From Xenorhabdus beddingii (GTDB lineage Bacteria > Pseudomonadota > Gammaproteobacteria > Enterobacterales > Enterobacteriaceae), in the NCBI RefSeq assembly GCF_002127545.1, contig NZ_MUBK01000010.1:59004-123003 (forward strand): a DNA stretch of 64,000 nucleotides. Reading direction: 5' to 3'. Within the stretch, counting starts at the first letter, position 1. The number at the start of each line of letters is the position of its first letter. This document shows positions 59,826 through 64,000 of this stretch, in pieces. Position numbers and translations under genes: made by a program. The notes under the pieces were generated by a model. The model saw only the letters and a list, made by a program, of their open reading frames with translations, made no database searches and was not told where the DNA came from.

Positions 59826-60162
59826 TGAGGGTAAAACTCCCGTAAATTGAGCGGATCACGGCGATATAACGCAGTGCGTTATCCGCAATTTCAGCCTGAA
59901 AAGAGACCACCTCTTCCACCCCGTCCACCTCACGCATCCGTTCACGGAACGCCGCTTCGAACATCGGAATATCGGCACTGCGCCCGAAAGTGGTTTTCCA
60001 GTACGGGATCCCCTTATCGACCTTGTGCAGCATTTCCCCGCGCAGGGCACGGGCGTAGTGCACGCAAAGGTGACTGACCGCGTCGGCATCACGGGCCATC
60101 GCCAGATTGCCGTCATCCCCCAACAGCAGGTCATTGTTTTCATCCACCGCAAAGGTGATCAT
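59818..60162 (-). CDS. Phage baseplate wedge protein, gp25/DUF2634-like
   Basis: A 114-residue small baseplate protein. The start FAVDENNDLLLGDDGNLAMARD is a typical leader, followed by SHLCVHYARALRGEMLHKVD and FGRSADIPMFEAAFRERMRE. The second half, with VEEVVSFQAEIADNALRYIA, resembles the gpW/gp25 family. It overlaps the spike gene start and the baseplate J gene start by a few bases. Confidence 0.75.
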   Translation of the reverse strand: MITFAVDENNDLLLGDDGNLAMARDADAVSHLCVHYARALRGEMLHKVDKGIPYWKTTFGRSADIPMFEAAFRERMREVDGVEEVVSFQAEIADNALRYIAVIRSIYGSFTLNG

Positions 60163-60851
60163 AGTGGCACCCCCGTGTTGCCGTCGCCGGTGTGTACACC
60201 GCTGTGTTGATGGTCATCGCCGATATTGCGCCCGTTATGGCGCATCGTACCGCCGCTGGAATCACTGTTACCGTGGATGGCATGGTTACCATTGATGGTG
60301 ACATTGCCGGTAAATACCGTCTCCGGCGCATTGACTTCCAGTTTTGGTGCATCCAGCACCGCTTTGTCACTGTGTAGAGATAAACAGACTGAGCCATCCA
60401 GTGACTGGATCACCAGCGCGTCTAAGTTCTTGCCGTCAATCGCCCAGCCCTTGATTGTGTCGGGGAAGAACATGGCGTCGCTGAACGAATGGAGCCGGGC
60501 GGTGTTGGGCTGGTCTTCCTGCCCGCCGCGCTGGAATATCAGGCTGATATCGCGGTCGTTGGACTTCAGCCAGCCAACATCGCCGGGCTTGAGCGGCACA
60601 CGCAGGAAGAAACCACCGCCGCCAAAACGAAACACCGGAATGTTATGCACCGGGGCGCGGGAAACGGTTTGCCCTTCTGTTGTCGCCATCATCACCAGAG
60701 GCTTGATCACCGCCCGGTTGGTCTGGTCGTCATAACTCACCACCGTCGCCGGCAGCATGTCCTCCACGTTTAACATCAGGTTACGAAAGGCCGCCATAAA
60801 CTGCCCGGCGAGGCTGCCTTCGCTGGCAATATCGCTGTTCGGTTGATTCAT
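60159..60851 (-). CDS. Phage baseplate spike protein, Gp138-like N-terminal domain
   Basis: A 230-residue tail spike. The N-terminal OB-fold of the Gp138/gpV type (about 30-125) includes VNVEDMLPATVVSYD-like sequence (NVEDMLPATVVSYDDQTNRA), then PVFRFGGGGFFLRVPLKPGD and KSNDRDISLIFQRGG. The C-terminus is a needle: LEVNAPETVFTGNVTINGN and the iron-binding-like apex DDHQHSGVHTGDGNTG with H-x-H spacing. It pierces the target membrane at contraction. It overlaps the gp25-like gene. Confidence 0.88.
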   Translation of the reverse strand: MNQPNSDIASEGSLAGQFMAAFRNLMLNVEDMLPATVVSYDDQTNRAVIKPLVMMATTEGQTVSRAPVHNIPVFRFGGGGFFLRVPLKPGDVGWLKSNDRDISLIFQRGGQEDQPNTARLHSFSDAMFFPDTIKGWAIDGKNLDALVIQSLDGSVCLSLHSDKAVLDAPKLEVNAPETVFTGNVTINGNHAIHGNSDSSGGTMRHNGRNIGDDHQHSGVHTGDGNTGVPL

Positions 60852-60854
60852 GAT

Positions 60855-61670
60855 TTAAGCTCGCTTACAGGTCGCGGTATAGAAAAAAGCGTCGTCGTGG
60901 GAGGCGATATCAAACTTGAGTTGTTCAATAAGGTAATCGCCGTTGAGGGATTTATTCAGTTTGCTGTCCAGCCGCAGCATACCGCCCAGTACGGACTCGC
61001 CGTCAATCAGGAAGCTGACGTCCAGTCCCTTTTCAGTGGCCTTGGGAATGCCGACCATGCCGGACTTCAGGGTCAGGATACGCAGCCGGTTTTTCAGGGA
61101 TTTGCTGCTGTCTTTGACATACAACACCTCATCATCAATAAAGGCTTTCACCCCACCGGACTCCTGCAACCGGGTGATTTGGGACAGTGCCGCACCGCAG
61201 TAATACCAGTTGGCAATCTGTTTATCGCTGGCCTGAAAATCCAGTTTTACCTTGCAGTCATTGGCAATGCCCTGTGCAATCTCAGACAGTTTTTTCATTG
61301 CCCCACCGGAGGAAGAAATAATCTCACCACTGCGGCTGTTCCCGGTCTTGGCTTTTAGCGTTAAGGTCACATCGGGTGGCGAGGCAATTTCAGCGCTGAC
61401 AATATCGCCGACAAACACCCGAAACAGGCCGGTATTCACCCGGCCGGCTTCCAGTATCAGGCGGCGCGGCTGTTTGCTTTTGGTGTACGGGCTGGTTTGG
61501 GTCAGGAGGAAATCGCGGGTGTCGGTGCTGAGGCCATCAATATTGACGGTACATTCATTTTGCAGGGGATTGCCGTACTTGGTGCCGGAAGCTGAGATAC
61601 GCATCCCTTCGTACCAATTGAGCCGCCCGCTGACTTCAATCCCCAGCCTGATACGTCGCAGGTCTATCAT
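60855..61670 (-). CDS. Phage baseplate hub protein, gp27/gpD-like
   Basis: A 271-residue protein with RIRLGIEVSGRLNWYEGMRI at the N-terminus, SSGGAMKKLSEIAQGIANDC (about 120-139, the LysM-like/helical hub region), FIDDEVLYVKDSSKSL and a C-terminal FDIASHDDAFFYTATCKRA. The layout fits the trimeric hub that holds the spike, between a plug protein and a spike gene. It overlaps the upstream gene by 35 bases. Family assignment is by context plus general pattern. Confidence 0.72.
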   Translation of the reverse strand: MIDLRRIRLGIEVSGRLNWYEGMRISASGTKYGNPLQNECTVNIDGLSTDTRDFLLTQTSPYTKSKQPRRLILEAGRVNTGLFRVFVGDIVSAEIASPPDVTLTLKAKTGNSRSGEIISSSGGAMKKLSEIAQGIANDCKVKLDFQASDKQIANWYYCGAALSQITRLQESGGVKAFIDDEVLYVKDSSKSLKNRLRILTLKSGMVGIPKATEKGLDVSFLIDGESVLGGMLRLDSKLNKSLNGDYLIEQLKFDIASHDDAFFYTATCKRA

Positions 61671-61956
61671 CGTTGTTCCAGTAAATTAAGGTTTGGGTCG
61701 ATTCGAACTGTTCCCACCAGGGCAGTTCGTGATTTTCCGTCAGCAGGGCAAAATTGCCGGCGGAACTCAAATAGGCATAGGGGATCAGGCTGGCATTGGG
61801 CACCAAGCGGCTGCCCTGAACCAGTATCACGTCATCACGCTGGATATCACACAGCATCATGTTTCGGGCGGCTTTGAGGGTGATCACCCAGTTGACATCG
61901 TCCAATGTCACCGCCAGCCGTTGGTTGGGAATAGCGCGTAAGGGAATTTCGCGCAT
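61636..61956 (-). CDS. Phage baseplate plug protein
   Basis: A 106-residue protein starting MREIPLRAIPNQRLAVTLDD, followed by WVITLKAARNMMLCDIQRD and VPNASLIPYAYLSSAGNFAL, and ending in an acidic/aromatic tail (QTLIYWNNDDRPATYQ). The opening IPLRAIPNQ is characteristic of a small phage baseplate-plug family that sits between a distal tail protein and the hub gene. It overlaps the hub gene and follows the next upstream gene by 12 bases. Confidence 0.75.
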   Translation of the reverse strand: MREIPLRAIPNQRLAVTLDDVNWVITLKAARNMMLCDIQRDDVILVQGSRLVPNASLIPYAYLSSAGNFALLTENHELPWWEQFESTQTLIYWNNDDRPATYQAGD

Positions 61957-61968
61957 GATTGACCTCCG

Positions 61969-62499
61969 CTATGATTTAGAGCCGAACAGGCTTTCGCCAT
62001 CCATGATCCTGACGGCAACCGATTTTTTCCGCCCGCCCGCGTCCTTGGTCTGGACATTGCCCCGGTTGACCGTGCCGGACTGGGCTTTTTTTGCCACCCG
62101 GCGCGGGGGCAGTTCGCCATACTCCGGCTCGACTGTGCGCCATTCACTGAACCGCAGGGACAGTTTGATCGCATCGGCCATCTCCGGGACTTCATCATGG
62201 TAGAAATTGGTCAGGATCATCGGCTGGTAGGTTTTGACCCGCGTCTGGATACCGACCAACTGGTGGATATCATAGGCTTGCTGCATGGCGGCAAAGCTGT
62301 TTTTCAGTTCACCGGTCAGCAGTACCTCCATGCCAATTTCCACCGCCTCGACCACAATATGATCACTGCGGGTCTCGCCGTTCTCGACCTGAAACTTGGT
62401 CACCTTATGCTCATCCCGGACACTGATTTGTATCGGGCTGGCGGTTTCAAACAGGGTGGCGAAGGTATCCACATTAAAAATTTTAACGTCGGTGATCAT
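61969..62499 (-). CDS. Phage distal-tail/baseplate protein, Dit-like
   Basis: A 176-residue protein. It starts MITDVKIFNVDTFATLFETA, with SPIQISVRDEHKVTKFQVEN and GETRSDHIVVEAVEIGMEVL, then AYDIHQLVGIQTRVKTYQPM. The C-terminal 50 residues are basic and low in structure (RKKSVAVRIMDG). The set matches the N-terminal beta domain of a tail protein found between tape measure and plug genes in contractile phages. It overlaps the tape-measure stop (ATGA-type). Confidence 0.7.
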   Translation of the reverse strand: MITDVKIFNVDTFATLFETASPIQISVRDEHKVTKFQVENGETRSDHIVVEAVEIGMEVLLTGELKNSFAAMQQAYDIHQLVGIQTRVKTYQPMILTNFYHDEVPEMADAIKLSLRFSEWRTVEPEYGELPPRRVAKKAQSGTVNRGNVQTKDAGGRKKSVAVRIMDGESLFGSKS

Positions 62500-63226
62500 A
62501 CGGCTACCCCCGTGGCGGTTTGCTGGCCTAAGTCTTTCAGTTGGTTATTCAGTTCGCCTTTCATGTCCTTGGCAATACCCTGTGCATCCGTCGCTGCCGT
62601 TTTAATATTGACTTCCCCGATTTGCGTGTTGACCTCATTAGTCTGGTGCGACTGGTTACTGATAGCCTGACTGGTCACCGGGTTTAACGGGTTCTGTGCC
62701 GCAGCCATGAGTTTTTTATTGGCTGCCTCGACGCCCGCCACCACGTCAGCGGCATTGTTCCCGTCCGCCAGTTGCTGACGCAGTAACCGGATCTCCTTAT
62801 CCAGCTCGCCGGTATCAACACCCGCCGCTTGTGCGCTCTTGCGTTTTGATGCCAGCACATCAAGGTATTGTTCGGCGTCTTTTGTCGTCACCTGTTGCTC
62901 AACATTCTGCTCAAGGGTGACGGTATCACTGCCAAACCCAAACCAGCCTTTAACCGTGCTGATACCTTTGGACACGGCATCCAGTCCGTTGCTGATCCAG
63001 CCAATGACTTTTTTCACCTGTTCCCACATCCATTTAAACGCCCCCACCACCGCATCCGAGACGGTATCAAACACACCGCTGAACTGGCTGCCCCATTTGG
63101 TCAGGGCAGCCACCGACCCCAGCAGCCAGTTAATAAACGCCGTGATTTTCTGATCCATATAATTAAAGGCGGCAATCACGATATCGGCGACAAATTTCAC
63201 GGCTACCTTGAGGTAGGATAATCCAA
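62496..63226 (-). pseudogene. Tape-measure protein, truncated at its N-terminus
   Basis: Only the last about 240 codons of a phage tape-measure protein remain. The frame (annotatable from a GTG at 63200, but continuing as IIGLSYLKVAV upstream to about 63226) begins within a hydrophobic region (FNYMDQKITAFINWLLGSVA, VGAFKWMWEQVKKVIGWISN) and ends in polar helix (ITDVAGVEAANKKL-type sequence near 170-190). Complete tape measures are several hundred residues longer. The frame then runs into a gene on the opposite strand, so the 5' part has been lost. Without its N-terminal part this tail cannot assemble, unless a full copy exists elsewhere. Confidence 0.82.
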
Positions 63227-64000
63227 TGATTAATGTCGTCTCATTTTCTGGCGGCAGGACATCGGCATACCTCGTATATTTGATGGAGCAGCGCCGCCAA
63301 CAGGGTGAGGATGTCCGCTATGTGTTTATGGATACAGGAGCAGAACACCCAATGACCTACAGATTTGTTAGAGAGGTCGTGAAATTCTGGGATATTCCGC
63401 TCGTTGTATTACAGGCCGATATTAATCCCCAGCTAGGGGCATCGAATGGTTATACAGTCTGGGAACCGAAAGATATTCAAACACGGATGCCAATATTACA
63501 ACCGTTCAAGGAAATGGTAGAAAAATATGGTACTCCCTATATCGGAGGGGCGTTTTGCACCGACCGCCTGAAACTGAGACCGTTTAGAGATTATTGTATC
63601 GACCATTTTGGGCGCGGCAATTATCAAACATGGATAGGTATTCGTGCAGATGAGCCACGCAGATTAACCCGCAAGGCTGTGGTGAGTTATCTGGCTGATA
63701 TCTCAGATTTTGACAAACAGGATATTTTAGATTGGTGGAAAGATCAGCCATTTGATTTACTCATACCTGAACATCTGGGAAATTGTGTTTTCTGTATCAA
63801 AAAGAGCAGTAAGAAAATTGGTTTAGCATGTCAAGATGAACCAATAATGAAAAGAGTATTTGAAGAATACTGCATTAAAGGGAAGTATGTTAGGGATGGG
63901 CGCTGGATTAACACAATAAGTGCAATGTGCGCCCCGTATAGGCTTCGATGGGGGTTAGCCCATTTAAAACCTTTCTTGGTGTCATATTTAATCTTAATTC
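63226..64000 (+). CDS. Phage PP-loop (PAPS reductase-like) protein, 3' end outside the window or altered
   Basis: An open frame of 258 codons from the ATG at 63226 (TAGGATAATCC precedes it), still open at the window edge. It starts MINVVSFSGGRTSAYLVYLM, with the SGGRTS PP-loop that binds ATP in adenylate-forming phosphosulfate reductase and thiouridylase-like enzymes. Later are FMDTGAEHPMTYRFV, YIGGAFCTDRLKLRPF, IGIRADEPRRL and HLGNCVFCIKKS with candidate Cys residues. Similar proteins are carried by many enteric phages with unknown substrate. After VRDGR (about 63900) the text WINTISAMCAPYRLRWG no longer resembles the family, so a rearrangement is probable. Confidence 0.78.
   Translation, partial: MINVVSFSGGRTSAYLVYLMEQRRQQGEDVRYVFMDTGAEHPMTYRFVREVVKFWDIPLVVLQADINPQLGASNGYTVWEPKDIQTRMPILQPFKEMVEKYGTPYIGGAFCTDRLKLRPFRDYCIDHFGRGNYQTWIGIRADEPRRLTRKAVVSYLADISDFDKQDILDWWKDQPFDLLIPEHLGNCVFCIKKSSKKIGLACQDEPIMKRVFEEYCIKGKYVRDGRWINTISAMCAPYRLRWGLAHLKPFLVSYLILI

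Overview
The window is a chromosomal segment of a gamma-proteobacterium of the order Enterobacterales. DnaQ, RnhA, GloB, MltD, TktA, Pgk, Epd, FbaA and DtpB all read as close relatives of the E. coli proteins, and rnhA-dnaQ-tRNA-Asp keeps the E. coli order. The mix of a complete hpa catabolic island, an extended srfABC locus, toxin-like cysteine-hydrolase candidates and AT-rich accessory islands fits an insect/nematode-associated Morganellaceae, most likely Xenorhabdus or Photorhabdus. The genus is inference, because no marker here proves it.

Region 1 (1-13761) is the 4-hydroxyphenylacetate (4-HPA) pathway in the order hpaG1(partial)-hpaG2-hpaE-hpaD-hpaF-SSADH-hpaH-hpaI-hpaX-hpaA-[three paralogous unknown genes]-hpaB-hpaC. 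HpaBC hydroxylates 4-HPA, HpaD opens the ring, HpaE/F/G/H process the chain, HpaI releases pyruvate plus succinic semialdehyde, and the inserted dehydrogenase oxidises the semialdehyde to succinate. HpaX imports the substrate and HpaA is the likely activator. Three tandem genes with a Cys-His-Asp pattern sit between hpaA and hpaB.

Region 2 (14307-27035) is core genome: dtpB, fbaA-pgk-epd, tktA, a GNAT acetyltransferase, tRNA-Asp, dnaQ/rnhA, yafS-like/gloB and mltD.

Region 3 (27164-34433) is an accessory, mostly AT-rich island. It holds a MepB-like protein, an orphan Hcp (type VI secretion tube protein) divergent from a putative membrane-active effector and immunity pair, small enzymes (ABM monooxygenase, RidA), DoxX, a GIN-domain exported protein, and a protein whose C-terminus looks like the papain-like domain of the Marasmius oreades agglutinin (MOA).

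Region 4 (34574-51339, all minus strand) is the most striking part: a tightly packed srfABC-centred gene train. It encodes a membrane-anchored VWA protein, SrfA (its N-terminal/TM paralogue), SrfB (actin/Hsp70-like ATPase), SrfC (large P-loop GTPase-like protein), a bitopic membrane protein, an exported VWA protein, an ABC ATPase and FtsX-like permease, an exported formylglycine-enzyme-fold protein without catalytic cysteines, and two coiled-coil lipoproteins. It reads like one envelope-spanning NTP-driven machine of unknown function. A SutR/YdcN regulator gene lies just upstream on the same strand, divergent from a BenE/YdcO transporter and separated from it by a 16+16 bp inverted repeat.

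Region 5 (53296-64000) is a mobile-element zone: a DUF2867-like gene, small membrane ORFs, a frameshifted remnant of a phage integrase, an AT-rich phosphoethanolamine-transferase-like gene, and a block of contractile-phage baseplate/tail genes (tail fibre to a truncated tape measure). The block stops abruptly against a phage PP-loop (PAPS-reductase-like) gene on the other strand. Short 14-19 bp tandem duplications at gene ends recur throughout the window.
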